DNA of 58,209 nt, taken from the NCBI GenBank assembly GCA_030158485.1, contig JAOASS010000020.1:28218-86426 (forward strand). Direction: 5' to 3'. Positions within the stretch are counted from its first letter, which is position 1, and every line of letters starts with the position of its first letter. Below the pieces are notes generated by a model. That model saw only the letters and a program-made list of their open reading frames with translations. It did not search any database and had not been told where the DNA came from. Below are positions 1-8,798 of this stretch, in pieces. The position numbers and the translations under genes were made by a program. The DNA is from Pseudobdellovibrionaceae bacterium. Lineage in GTDB: Bacteria; Bdellovibrionota; Bdellovibrionia; Bdellovibrionales; Bdellovibrionaceae.

Positions 1-89
1 CCGGCTTTGATGGCTTTCTCTAAAGCTTCCGGAGAACGAGTTGAGGGACCTATGGTTGCCACTATTTTCGCCCGTCTCTCTGCTAGCAT
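1..89 (-). CDS. pyk: Pyruvate kinase, N-terminal fragment (cut by window edge)
   Basis: Reading leftwards from an ATG at 89, the first 29 codons give a peptide beginning MLAERRAKIVATIGPSTRSP. The KIVATIGPS segment is the first strand of the pyruvate kinase barrel, which makes pyruvate and ATP from phosphoenolpyruvate and ADP at the end of glycolysis. The rest of the gene lies outside the window. The start lies 5 bp after the stop of the coiled-coil gene, and its ribosome-binding site (GGAAAG) sits just before that stop codon, so the two are probably co-transcribed. The match to the family start is strong although short. Confidence 0.85.
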   Translation of the reverse strand, partial: MLAERRAKIVATIGPSTRSPEALEKAIKA

Positions 90-94
90 TTTTT

Positions 95-1768
95 TTAAGC
101 TTTCCTGTTATATTGGTTCATTTTGAAGGCTAAATCCCGAAGTTCTTCTTGGTGCTTTTTTTGCACTTTTTCTAAACGTTCATTGTGCTCTTGTTGCATC
201 AAAGAAATTCGTGTTTCATACTTCATTTCAGTCGAATCTTTTTCCGTCCTGTGACCTTTTTCTTTATCTTCTAGCAGAAGTTTAGACGTCCCTTCTAATC
301 TTCGCATTTCACGCTCGTGACGGTCTTTCATTTCTTGAAGTTTTATTTCATAATTGGATGCTGCAGCTTCTAATTTTTTAGAATAAGTGTTCTCAATTTT
401 GCGAAATCGGTCTGCCATCATTCGATTATTTTGACCTTGAAGTTCAATATTTCTTTCTCGCTGATCAACAATTTTTTTCTCGAATCCTTCTCGGGCTAAA
501 TCAAGATTGTCGTCGTAATACCCAGAAAGTCTCTTCGCGTTTAACTCTGTTAACTGTTGCAGTTTACCAACTCGATCTTCCGCGCGATTAGCAATTCGAT
601 TGAGCTCATATTCTTTCATTTGCTCTGAAGTCATTTCGCTTTCACGAAAACGAGATCTTTCAATATCGATTTGTGATCTATAGTCCTGATTGGCTTGCCT
701 TAAAAGATGATCATTTTTTTCTTTCATACCTTCAATGCGTTTTTTGTTTAATTCCAGCATTGTTTCTTTTGTCATATCACGCTGACCTTCTAGATTGTGT
801 AACTTGTCTTCGTAAGTTGATTGTAAATTATTTCGTTCAATCGAGCGCAACCTTTGATCATTCACAATTTGATTATTTAATTTATGACTCAAGGCTTGAA
901 TTCGACTGTCTTTTGATCTGACTTGACCATCAACTCTTCCGGCGACTGAGTCTTGAAAAGCTTCATTGCTTTTTTCCATTTGTTCAGTTTTCTTTTGAAG
1001 TTTTTTTTCATACTTATCTTTTACTTGCTTAAGGCCATGACTCAGTAATTGACCTTGAGAATTTTGTCCAGACTCTTGAGTTTCCGTGACTTGATCGTAA
1101 AGTTCTTGATATTTTTGTTTCCATTCCGCTTCTTTAAAATCGCCCTGCCTGATGGCCGCTTGTTTTTGACTCTCAAATGCTTTTCGCATCTGAGACTTAT
1201 CAATTTGGCTCTGGATAACAGTCTGATCATTATTGGATTTAAAAAGTTTAACTTCTTTTTCATGAGCTTCGCGAAGCCTTCGCGAAGTGTTGTCGATTGC
1301 TTCTTTCATTTTTTCTCTTGCATTAACCGTGACCTCACCTAAACTCTCGTCACGCTTCGCAAGTTCGATTTCTTGTTTTTGTAAAAGATTTTGTTTTTGA
1401 GATTCCGCTATCGTTTTTCTTTTTCCAATTTCATTTTCAAAGTTTTCAATCAAAATCTTTTTATCTGTTTCTTGACTTTCCATCTTATTTTGAAGATTTC
1501 CAGTATAAACTTTACGCAAAGTCGAAAGACTTTCCTGGTGATCCATTTCTCTTTCACTTAAAGTTTCTTTTTGATCTTCTCGAACTTTTCCCAGCTGACT
1601 TTGATAAGCTTGGTTCAGTTTTGCCAGCTCCTGCTGATGTCGCTGTTCCGCTCTTTTTAATTGCTCATTTTTTCGTTTTAGAAGTTTCGTTTCTTTTTCT
1701 TCAGCTTCTTCGCGTGTTTGACTGATTCGATCGCTCTGACGAGCTCTGTCGGCTGCACTAATCGCCAT
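95..1768 (-). CDS. Long coiled-coil protein of unknown function
   Basis: This 557-residue protein is almost entirely charged helix rich in Glu, Lys, Gln and Arg, with heptad-like spacing from about residue 10 to the end and very few Pro or Gly. It has no signal peptide or membrane segment, so it should be a cytoplasmic rod-like scaffold. I do not recognise a named family. A clear Shine-Dalgarno (AAGGAG, 7 bp before the ATG) supports the start. It lies between a FecR-like gene and pyk on the same strand with a 5-bp gap to pyk. A structural or cytoskeletal role is only a guess from its shape. Confidence 0.8.
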   Translation of the reverse strand: MAISAADRARQSDRISQTREEAEEKETKLLKRKNEQLKRAEQRHQQELAKLNQAYQSQLGKVREDQKETLSEREMDHQESLSTLRKVYTGNLQNKMESQETDKKILIENFENEIGKRKTIAESQKQNLLQKQEIELAKRDESLGEVTVNAREKMKEAIDNTSRRLREAHEKEVKLFKSNNDQTVIQSQIDKSQMRKAFESQKQAAIRQGDFKEAEWKQKYQELYDQVTETQESGQNSQGQLLSHGLKQVKDKYEKKLQKKTEQMEKSNEAFQDSVAGRVDGQVRSKDSRIQALSHKLNNQIVNDQRLRSIERNNLQSTYEDKLHNLEGQRDMTKETMLELNKKRIEGMKEKNDHLLRQANQDYRSQIDIERSRFRESEMTSEQMKEYELNRIANRAEDRVGKLQQLTELNAKRLSGYYDDNLDLAREGFEKKIVDQRERNIELQGQNNRMMADRFRKIENTYSKKLEAAASNYEIKLQEMKDRHEREMRRLEGTSKLLLEDKEKGHRTEKDSTEMKYETRISLMQQEHNERLEKVQKKHQEELRDLAFKMNQYNRKA

Positions 1769-1856
1769 AACTCAACTCCTTGAATTCTATCTCCTTTTGA
1801 GAATAGCATAAAAAAAGCCAAGCTCTGTTGAAAGATCTTTTTTTTAAGACTTAAGA

Positions 1857-2507
1857 CTATCTGCCGAAAGCTCTTTCGAACATCATTTTGCGATTTTCAG
1901 CTCGTCGGCTGAATTCAAGACGTTTGAGATTTTCAATTCGTTGATTTTCACGTTGAATAGAAGCTATTTTTCGCTGAGCTAGACTTTTGTAATAGCTCGA
2001 GGCCATTAAAGGTCGATCTCCCCAGTTAGACTGAAAACTTAATAAAGTTTCTTTCAATAATTTTAAGTCCCAAGTCCAGATTCGTCCCAGGTCTTGAGTG
2101 TGTTTTTTCAAATCAACAGGCTGAATTAAACCTACTTTGTTTTTTTTATCAACCATGACTTCTGCAAACCATACTTCAAAACCCGGTGGAATTTCTAATT
2201 GTTGGCCGTCTCGAAGTCTGACTTGCAATAAACCTTTGTGGTTCACAACACGCACTTGAGAGTTTGCGTAAGTTACAAAAAAATCTCCTTGATTGGAATA
2301 AATATCTCCGTAAGGAGTTTTCAGATAATAATGATCTGTTTTTTGTACCCAATGGGTACCTGATAAAAGTTGGTTTTTTTCAATATAACTTTTTTCATCG
2401 TGTAAAATCTGAAAAGAACTTTGATTGATCACTTGCTCCGCAGAAGAAGATTCTGAGTGTGCGCCCAGTTTAAAAAAAAAGAAAAGAAAAAAGACAAGTC
2501 GAATCAT
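1857..2507 (-). CDS. Secreted FecR-like domain protein
   Basis: The protein has 216 residues. A Sec signal peptide covers about residues 1-17 (hydrophobic MIRLVFFLFFFF run). Residues about 60-115 carry a FecR-type beta pattern: a 'TPYGDIYSNQGDFFV' stretch, then 'QVRVVNHKGLLQVRL' and 'GQQLEIPPGFEVWF', the usual order in FecR domains (strand, internal peptide, 'L..G..l.v..g' end). The C-terminal 60 residues are a basic helix rich in Arg and Glu. The ATG overlaps the stop of the TPR gene by 4 bp (ATGA), so the two are translationally coupled and probably act together at the envelope. No sigma factor gene is adjacent, so a classic FecR anti-sigma role is not supported. Confidence 0.7.
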   Translation of the reverse strand: MIRLVFFLFFFFKLGAHSESSSAEQVINQSSFQILHDEKSYIEKNQLLSGTHWVQKTDHYYLKTPYGDIYSNQGDFFVTYANSQVRVVNHKGLLQVRLRDGQQLEIPPGFEVWFAEVMVDKKNKVGLIQPVDLKKHTQDLGRIWTWDLKLLKETLLSFQSNWGDRPLMASSYYKSLAQRKIASIQRENQRIENLKRLEFSRRAENRKMMFERAFGR

Positions 2508-3151
2508 AAACTTTCCAGGCGTCGAATTGATTCAGAAGATTGTTCTTTTAAAATTGGTTCTTGAAACTGATCGCGAACAATTCTGTAAACTTCAATTGCC
2601 TCAACGATGTGTCCGTTTATTTCGTGAACCTGCCCGAGTCTCATCAATTGAAATCCCGTTAAAGCACTTTCTGGAAACATTTCAACCATCCGGTCAACAC
2701 AATCAGTCGTTGACTTAAAATCTCGAATCTGAAATTGAATTTCACAGGAATAATATTGAGCTTCTGTGACCCATTTTGAATAAGGAAAGTCAGTCAATAA
2801 TTGATCAAAAAGAGCCCGAGATTCATCCCACTTTTTTTCTTGAAAAAGTTGACGACCTTTTTCATAAATTGTTGTTGAGAGGTCAATCGTGATGCTAGCA
2901 GGCCACCTGTAATTTTTCTTACGCGCTTCGGGCCAATGGATTGCTGCATTCTGCCTGAAATCTTCAAACTGAAAGGCTAGTAGAGCTTTTTCTTGATTAA
3001 GTTTAACAAGCTCTTTTTGTATTTTTTCAAACTTCCAAGTTGAATCCGGTGAAGCTGCAAAATAAGAATTGAAAAGTCCGTAGCTCCAAATAAGCCCGGC
3101 AAAAAGCATCCAAGAAAAATTGATAAAAAGCCAATTTCGACGTGATCTCAC
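2504..3151 (-). CDS. Membrane-anchored TPR protein (YbgF-like)
   Basis: The protein has 215 residues with one N-terminal hydrophobic segment (about 8-30) that looks like an uncleaved anchor. A short coiled coil follows, then tetratricopeptide-like helices from about residue 90, recognisable from the 'G..LFQEKKWDEARALF..LLTDFPYS' pattern and from 'LGQVHEINGHIVEAIEVY'. Such proteins are periplasmic scaffolds. No ATG exists in frame, so I take the GTG at 3151; the Shine-Dalgarno is weak. The gene lies 51 bp after argS and overlaps the FecR-like gene by 4 bp. The function is otherwise unknown. Confidence 0.7.
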   Translation of the reverse strand: MRSRRNWLFINFSWMLFAGLIWSYGLFNSYFAASPDSTWKFEKIQKELVKLNQEKALLAFQFEDFRQNAAIHWPEARKKNYRWPASITIDLSTTIYEKGRQLFQEKKWDESRALFDQLLTDFPYSKWVTEAQYYSCEIQFQIRDFKSTTDCVDRMVEMFPESALTGFQLMRLGQVHEINGHIVEAIEVYRIVRDQFQEPILKEQSSESIRRLESL

Positions 3152-3202
3152 ATCTGACTAATCGGATGAATTCACTCACAAATAAAGTGTGAAAATCTGA
3201 CT

Positions 3203-4900
3203 TTACATCATTTCTGGTGCTGAAATATTAAGAAGACCTAGACCTTCTTCGAGTGTTCTTCGGCAGAGCTCGACTAAATGAAGACGGCGATTCTCAATTT
3301 GAGACTCGACACCAATGACGCGATTATGATGATAAAAATGACTAAAATCAGCACACACTTGCAGTAAATATTGCGCCAAAATATTGGGTTTTAAATTTGA
3401 GTAGCTTACTTTTACAACATCTTGAAATTGCATGAGCGTAAAAACAAGTTTTTCTTCTTCTTGAGTCCAATCTTTTTCCAAAGGCATCCCAACCCATTTA
3501 AATTGAACTTTTCGTAAAATACTTTTACATCTAACTGTCGTATATTGAACATAAGGTCCGCTATCCCCTTCTGTACTAAGGGCTCGATCCCAGTCAAATT
3601 CAATATTTTTCATTCGGTCGTTTATTAAATCGTTAAAAATAACAGCACCTATCGCAATTTTTCGAATATTTTCCTGTTTATTTTCAAGATCCGGATTTTT
3701 TTCTTCAACAGTCTTCGTCACTATTTCAATGGCTGATTCAATCACATCTTCAAGATGAATCACTCGACCTTTACGCGTTGACATTTTTCCTTCTTTAAAA
3801 CGGACTAAACCAAAGCCAACATGATGACAATTTTTACTCCAATCAAAGCCCATTAATTCTAAAACTTTAAAAACTTGCTTAAAGTGCAAATTCTGATCAG
3901 CCCCGACGACATAGATCAGCTCATCGCCTTTCAGTTGATCATGTCGATAAATGGCCGCAGCTAAATCTCGAGTTGCATAAAGGGAGGCTCCATCGCTTTT
4001 TTTGATCAAACAAGGTGGCATTTTTTCTTTTTCTTCAAACATGACCACTTGTGCGCCTTCGCTTTCCTTCAGCAGTCCTTTTGATTCTAAGAGCTTTAGA
4101 ACATCAGCTAATTTGTCGTTATAAAAAGATTCTCCTAAAATTAAATCATGTTTCACATTCAGAATCTGAAACATCCGGGCGTAATCTTTTAAAGAAGCCT
4201 CAATAATTTTAAGCCAAATTTCTTTGATTTTAAGATCCCCTTGCTCCAGTCGCAAAAAAGTAGCGGCCCCTTCGGCTTCCAGTGCAGGATTTTTTTCCAT
4301 TTCTTCATGAAATTTCACATAAAGTTCAAGTAAGCCATCGATAGTCCACGCTTTTTCACCCAAAGCAGGTCCCCATTTTTCCAAGGCCCAAGCTAACTTA
4401 CCAAATTGAGTTCCCCAATCACCTAAATGGTTCACGCCAATGACTTTGTAACCATTGGCTTGCGCTAAGTTCCGAATGGCTTGACCAATATTTGTGGCCC
4501 GCAAATGACCGATGTGCATTTTTTTTGCAACATTCGGAGAAGCGTAATCAATGACAACGGTCCGACCCTTTCCTTCGTTTTGCTGACTTAAAAATTTTTC
4601 TTTTGCCGAAAGACACAAAATTTCGACTAGCTTTGAAGCTTCAAATTTAAAATTTAAAAATCCCCCCAAAGCTTGAACTGATTTCAACCCTTCGATTGAG
4701 TTCTGCAATTCAAGAGCTAAATTCTGAGCCACTTCCTTTGGATTTTTTTTTAATAATTGAGCATACTGAAAAACAGGCCAAGCCAAATGACCATGCTCGT
4801 AGATCTTTGGAACCTCAAGGGTCAGAAAGATGTCAAGCTCTGAAAGAGACACTTTTTTTGCGATTTCACGACCTAATTGTTTTTTCAAATGTGCAAGCAT
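3203..4900 (-). CDS. argS: Arginyl-tRNA synthetase
   Basis: This class I synthetase charges tRNA-Arg with arginine. Its 565 residues show the N-terminal additional domain, the ATP-binding HIGH motif (His129-Ile-Gly-His132, in 'ASPNVAKKMHIGH'), a variant KMSKS loop ('KMSTRKG') and the helical DALR anticodon-binding domain that ends the protein ('DFSHFYHHNRV'). Length and motif order are normal for a bacterial ArgS. It starts 59 bp from the divergent HU gene and heads a same-strand run leading through the TPR, FecR-like and coiled-coil genes to pyk. Confidence 0.97.
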   Translation of the reverse strand: MLAHLKKQLGREIAKKVSLSELDIFLTLEVPKIYEHGHLAWPVFQYAQLLKKNPKEVAQNLALELQNSIEGLKSVQALGGFLNFKFEASKLVEILCLSAKEKFLSQQNEGKGRTVVIDYASPNVAKKMHIGHLRATNIGQAIRNLAQANGYKVIGVNHLGDWGTQFGKLAWALEKWGPALGEKAWTIDGLLELYVKFHEEMEKNPALEAEGAATFLRLEQGDLKIKEIWLKIIEASLKDYARMFQILNVKHDLILGESFYNDKLADVLKLLESKGLLKESEGAQVVMFEEKEKMPPCLIKKSDGASLYATRDLAAAIYRHDQLKGDELIYVVGADQNLHFKQVFKVLELMGFDWSKNCHHVGFGLVRFKEGKMSTRKGRVIHLEDVIESAIEIVTKTVEEKNPDLENKQENIRKIAIGAVIFNDLINDRMKNIEFDWDRALSTEGDSGPYVQYTTVRCKSILRKVQFKWVGMPLEKDWTQEEEKLVFTLMQFQDVVKVSYSNLKPNILAQYLLQVCADFSHFYHHNRVIGVESQIENRRLHLVELCRRTLEEGLGLLNISAPEMM

Positions 4901-4959
4901 GTCAAAACTCTACCGCCCCCTTGACGGACCTTCAAGAGACATTTAGCTTCTCAAACTCT

Positions 4960-5241
4960 ATGAACAAAGCTGAGTTTGTCGAAAAATTATCTGAAAAACT
5001 TCGTTGCCCTAAAAGCCAAACGGAAAACATGTTAGATGCAACTCTCGACTTAATCCAAAAAACTGTTTCAAAAGGTGAAGAAGTAAAACTTGTTGGCTTT
5101 GGCTCATTTACTCGAACTGAACGTAAAGCTAGACCTGGACGTAACCCCAAAACTGGTGAATATGCTGAAGTTCCAGGCATGCCAGTTCCGCGCTTTAAAC
5201 CTGGAAAAGAATTTAGAACTCGCGTTTCTAAAAAAAACTAA
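4960..5241 (+). CDS. HU-family DNA-binding protein
   Basis: This 93-residue histone-like protein bends and compacts DNA. The sequence matches HU/IHF throughout: N-terminal helices 'MNKAEFVEKLSEKL', the 'VKLVGFGSFTRTERKARPGRNPKTGE' region with the strand and DNA-contacting arm (Arg-Pro-Gly-Arg-Asn-Pro), and the 'FKPGKEFR' C-terminus. The reading frame is open further upstream, but that stretch is antisense to argS and does not resemble HU, so I take the ATG at 4960. It is divergent from argS. I cannot tell HU-alpha, HU-beta and IHF subunits apart from this alone. Confidence 0.93.
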   Translation: MNKAEFVEKLSEKLRCPKSQTENMLDATLDLIQKTVSKGEEVKLVGFGSFTRTERKARPGRNPKTGEYAEVPGMPVPRFKPGKEFRTRVSKKN

Positions 5242-5284
5242 ATCTTTTAACTTTAATTCTTTATCTAAGTTCTTTATTTTCAAG

Positions 5285-6793
5285 TTAATTTTGAACAATG
5301 AACTGGTTTTTTTTATCAAACGAATTCTTTGCCATCAAAGTTTTCAAATTTGATAAACTTAAAGTACCTTTTGAATACTCTTGATAAAGCTTTTCCCCTA
5401 ACAATCCAGAAATCCACTTTACAGCTTGAAAACGAACTTGCCTGGACATCGAGTTTTCCTGAAAAGAAGCTGGGAAGCCTAACGATTGATGCAAAGTATA
5501 ATGAACTGCTAATCGAGCAGCTTGTCTTTCAACAGGTCCAGAAGCAGCTGTTTTAGATTTTTTCTGCAAGTCTAAAAGTGTTGCACTTTTGCGATGGGGA
5601 TTAATCACTTTCGATCCAAAATATGAAAAGGCTTGAGCCCAAATTAAATGTTCCCAATGAAACGGATTTTGTGACTCCCAGTCCATTTTTTTATTCATTT
5701 GAAAAAAGAGAATCTGCATCGCAATGCTAGCGGCTTCATTGGCTGAAATTCGACCTAGATAAGCCCACCCTCCTGAGGGGTCAACAAAACTCAAATTTTG
5801 CTCGATCAAATTTTTAAAAAAAATTAGTTTTTGTTCAGGCAATTTGCGAAGATGATCCCATAAAGCTCTGTCAATATTCGTAAAAATGCTAATGCTACCA
5901 GGATCCAAAGGGATTTTCAAAACTTGAGAAAGAATTTTGGATAAACCTAAAATATGCTCTGTTAAATCTAAATCTTCTTCAAATTCAAGGTCCTGAGAGG
6001 ACTCTAAAAACAGATTATAATTTTGCCACTTAACCCAAGGTGAAACATTTTGAATACAAAAGCCTCTTGAACGAGATTGAAAAACGGCCCCTTCGGAATC
6101 TTTTTGAAAAAAAGGCTTTGAAAAATAAAGAGCTTCTGAGTTTTGAAATACAAAGAGCGGTTTTATTTTTTTCTTTTTTTTGACAAGCGACGGAAAACCC
6201 TGAGGCAAAAGATGATACTCTCCGTAAAGAACAAAAATACGGGAGTTGGGAACTTGAACTAAAACGTCAGCTAAGAGCTTGAGTCCCTTTGATTCTCTTT
6301 GCTTTGAAGTACTCCGAGCGCTTGGACTGTTGATCACCCGTAGTATCTGCTGGTGATCGCGAGCCCATTCAAAAATGGGTTTATAATGCCACCAAGGAAA
6401 GCCCCAAGCCTGGTCCCATTTCACTTTTTTAAGAAAATCTTCTTCTGATATTTGGCGATCTAAATACAAATCGACCCATTTTTGAGTCTGACTTGGCAAG
6501 CACTCCAGAGCAACCACGATGGGACTCTGGGTCAAATCCTGCTTTTTGATCCAGCGTAAGAAATTTTTTTGAAACTCCCGGACCCCGTGAAAATCTCCCC
6601 AGAATATCAAATTTGAATTCTCAATCTGTTTTTGCAAAGCGAGAGTAGAGGACTTTTTCCAGGATCGAGAAAAAAATCGATTGAAAGATTTTTCTGATTT
6701 TTTAATTTCTCGATCCTGAAGACCCAAACGATCTGAAACTTGTCTTCGTATTTGAACATAAAGTTCTTTTTTAATCGTTTCAATTTTCCGCAT
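5285..6793 (-). CDS. ChaN-like haem-binding/TIKI-superfamily protein
   Basis: Residues about 55-230 match the ChaN family (PF04187): 'LIFWGDFHG', the acidic 'VALECLPS' strand, 'GFPWWHYKPIFEWARDH' and 'VLYGEYHLLPQGFP', which carry the conserved Gly-Asp-x-His and Gly-Glu-x-His residues. Known members bind haem or resemble TIKI proteases. This protein has a long extra C-terminal half (about 270 residues) with no recognised domain and, unlike the ChaN lipoproteins, no signal peptide or lipobox. The frame is open to 6847, but the ATG at 6793 has the best Shine-Dalgarno (AGAAAG) and leaves 60 bp for the divergent gene's promoter, so I prefer it. Confidence 0.75.
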   Translation of the reverse strand: MRKIETIKKELYVQIRRQVSDRLGLQDREIKKSEKSFNRFFSRSWKKSSTLALQKQIENSNLIFWGDFHGVREFQKNFLRWIKKQDLTQSPIVVALECLPSQTQKWVDLYLDRQISEEDFLKKVKWDQAWGFPWWHYKPIFEWARDHQQILRVINSPSARSTSKQRESKGLKLLADVLVQVPNSRIFVLYGEYHLLPQGFPSLVKKKKKIKPLFVFQNSEALYFSKPFFQKDSEGAVFQSRSRGFCIQNVSPWVKWQNYNLFLESSQDLEFEEDLDLTEHILGLSKILSQVLKIPLDPGSISIFTNIDRALWDHLRKLPEQKLIFFKNLIEQNLSFVDPSGGWAYLGRISANEAASIAMQILFFQMNKKMDWESQNPFHWEHLIWAQAFSYFGSKVINPHRKSATLLDLQKKSKTAASGPVERQAARLAVHYTLHQSLGFPASFQENSMSRQVRFQAVKWISGLLGEKLYQEYSKGTLSLSNLKTLMAKNSFDKKNQFIVQN

Positions 6794-6853
6794 AGATCTT
6801 TCTGCGTCATCGCCTTGCTTAGGCTTGAAAATCATGTTGAGATACACACCATT

Positions 6854-8053
6854 ATGATAAAAACAAAACCGCTCTACATCAATATCTTATTCACTTTCAT
6901 AGCTCTTGGTCTTCATGGCTATTTAGCCAATAAATTTTTTCTCCTTCAAAATGCTGAATCTTCTGGTCAAAGCATCTGCAACCTGGGGGGGCTTTGGAAC
7001 TGTGATGCTGTCAATACTTCTCCTTACTCAAGATTTTTAGGAAACCCTATTGCTCTTTGGGGACTTGCCACTCATCTCATTTTCTTGATCGGCCAAATAA
7101 TGGTCGCTTGGCGCAAAGACCTTAAAGATCAATGGGCTGATGTTGTCGTTTACCTTTCATCTTTAATTGCTTTAACCTCTGTTGTAATGGGATTTATTTC
7201 TCTGACAAAATTAGGTTCCATTTGTCTATTCTGCCTTATCGCTTATGCTTTATCGATTCTCAATCTGGTCTTACTTAAGCTAGCAGGCTTTGACTTTTTG
7301 CGGTCCTTTAAAAACTTCGGCTCTGTTATAAAAGATCGCACAAGCTGGATGGCTGCCATTTCAATCCCTCTCCTTGTTTTTGTTATCGGATCCAATTGGG
7401 GTGGTTCGTCGTCTTTGAATTCATCACAAGCTAAAGGTCTTGTGACAGATCGATTGGCTGCTTGGACGGCCGCGCCGGTATCGCAATTTGATCTTTCTTT
7501 AGGGCTTCACTTAGGCGCACCTGTTGAAAAAGCTAAAATGACAATTGTTGAATTTGCCGATTTTAGATGTCCGCATTGTAAATTTGCAGCCCCTTCCGTG
7601 AAAGCTTTTGTTCAGTCTCGAAATGATGTGGCTCTTGTTTTTAAAGCTTATCCCTTAGATGGGACTTGCAATCTAGATCCTGGTTTTAAAGGCCGTGGCG
7701 ACGGGATCTCTTGCCGCTTGGCAATGGCAGTTGTTTGTGCCGAAAAATTGGAACAAAAGGGCTGGAACCTTTATGATTCAATTTTTAACAATCAATCAGA
7801 TTATCAAATGTTAAATTCAATCGATCTTGTGGATCAAAAACTTTGCGAATCGGGAATCAAAGACTGTGCTTCTTTGAAAACTTGTATGGACGACGATGCC
7901 ACAAAAGTGATAGTGCAAAAAATGGCTCAAGAAGGAACTCAAGCCGGACTTCAAGGAACTCCTACTTTTTATATTAACAATAAGTTGATGTCGGGCGGAC
8001 AGTTTTTGCCTGTTTTAGAAAAAGTTTACGAAGTGCTGACTAAAAACCAATAA
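6854..8053 (+). CDS. VKOR-DsbA fusion, disulfide bond formation protein
   Basis: This 399-residue fusion joins a vitamin K epoxide reductase (VKOR) membrane domain (about residues 5-180, with transmembrane helices near 10-30, 65-85, 98-117, 120-142 and 165-182) to a periplasmic DsbA-like thioredoxin domain (about 215-399). The VKOR redox pair is Cys124-Leu-Phe-Cys127, with loop cysteines at 42 and 50. The DsbA active site is Cys239-Pro-His-Cys242, with the cis-Pro loop 'GTPTFYI' near the end. Together they reoxidise and carry out disulfide formation in exported proteins, replacing DsbB plus DsbA, with quinone as the likely acceptor. The frame is open further upstream but that part is antisense to the ChaN-like gene. 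Confidence 0.88.
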   Translation: MIKTKPLYINILFTFIALGLHGYLANKFFLLQNAESSGQSICNLGGLWNCDAVNTSPYSRFLGNPIALWGLATHLIFLIGQIMVAWRKDLKDQWADVVVYLSSLIALTSVVMGFISLTKLGSICLFCLIAYALSILNLVLLKLAGFDFLRSFKNFGSVIKDRTSWMAAISIPLLVFVIGSNWGGSSSLNSSQAKGLVTDRLAAWTAAPVSQFDLSLGLHLGAPVEKAKMTIVEFADFRCPHCKFAAPSVKAFVQSRNDVALVFKAYPLDGTCNLDPGFKGRGDGISCRLAMAVVCAEKLEQKGWNLYDSIFNNQSDYQMLNSIDLVDQKLCESGIKDCASLKTCMDDDATKVIVQKMAQEGTQAGLQGTPTFYINNKLMSGGQFLPVLEKVYEVLTKNQ

Positions 8054-8642
8054 GAGCAAAAAGCCATTCAACGCCTTGCTCTAGCATATCATTCATCACA
8101 ACCTGACTTGTGACAGCAAGGCCGTTTACGACTTCAACAAAAAAAGCGACCACAGCTAAAGAAAAACCTGCCAGCCAAAGAGCCCTGATCACATAAATCG
8201 TTGACCTAGCGTCTTCAATTCTCATGTCGACTTGGATTTTTTCAATTTTTTTCATAACCATTTGCAGTTCTCTAAAATGCTCTTTAAATTTTTCCCTGAG
8301 CTCCTGCTGCTTAGCTCTTGTCAGGCTTGCGATACCTGGAAAATTTCGTTTTGCTTTAATCGCATAAATCAGATCAATTCCATGGGTCACAAAACGCTCC
8401 ACTTTGCTTTGGAAATTGGGGTATTCAGACGGGTTTATTAAAAAATTTCTCATCTCCTGAATTGATTTGTCATACTTTTCATCTAAGACCCACATCAAAA
8501 TATTGTATCTCAAACTATCAGCGCGACCAAAGTCGACGGGCTCATTTCCAATTTCAAAAATTTTTGATTGCTCTTGAGACTGAGCCATCTCGAGCACATT
8601 CTGAAGTTGCTGTTTATCGACTTTAAGACTGGATCCTGCCAT
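8040..8642 (-). CDS. Hypothetical helical protein with C-terminal membrane segment
   Basis: The protein has 200 residues, mostly helical and charged, with a strongly hydrophobic segment near residues 153-175 (ALWLAGFSLAVVAFFVEVV) and a shorter hydrophobic end. It has no signal peptide, so it is probably inserted by its C-terminal part with the bulk in the cytoplasm. A conserved-looking 'IASLTRAKQQELREKFKEHFREL' helix precedes the membrane part. I do not recognise a family. It runs convergent to the VKOR-DsbA gene and the two stop regions overlap by 14 bp. An AGGG Shine-Dalgarno supports the ATG at 8642. Confidence 0.65.
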   Translation of the reverse strand: MAGSSLKVDKQQLQNVLEMAQSQEQSKIFEIGNEPVDFGRADSLRYNILMWVLDEKYDKSIQEMRNFLINPSEYPNFQSKVERFVTHGIDLIYAIKAKRNFPGIASLTRAKQQELREKFKEHFRELQMVMKKIEKIQVDMRIEDARSTIYVIRALWLAGFSLAVVAFFVEVVNGLAVTSQVVMNDMLEQGVEWLFALIGF

Positions 8643-8798
8643 AAAGACCCTATCGGACCTTTTGCTAGGATTCTTAAGTTTCAGTTTTTGTCTTTAACTT
8701 AAAGTTCCAAGGCGGATGTAAGTCTTAAGTCTAGGTCTTGAGCTTTCTTAAGCCCGTCCCTGTTTACAAAAGATGACTCAGTCTGAGACAATAAACCA

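Noticed and set aside
673-1342. Plus-strand and minus-strand open frames inside the 557-residue coiled-coil gene
   Set aside because: They are frame shadows of low-complexity coding DNA with no start signals.
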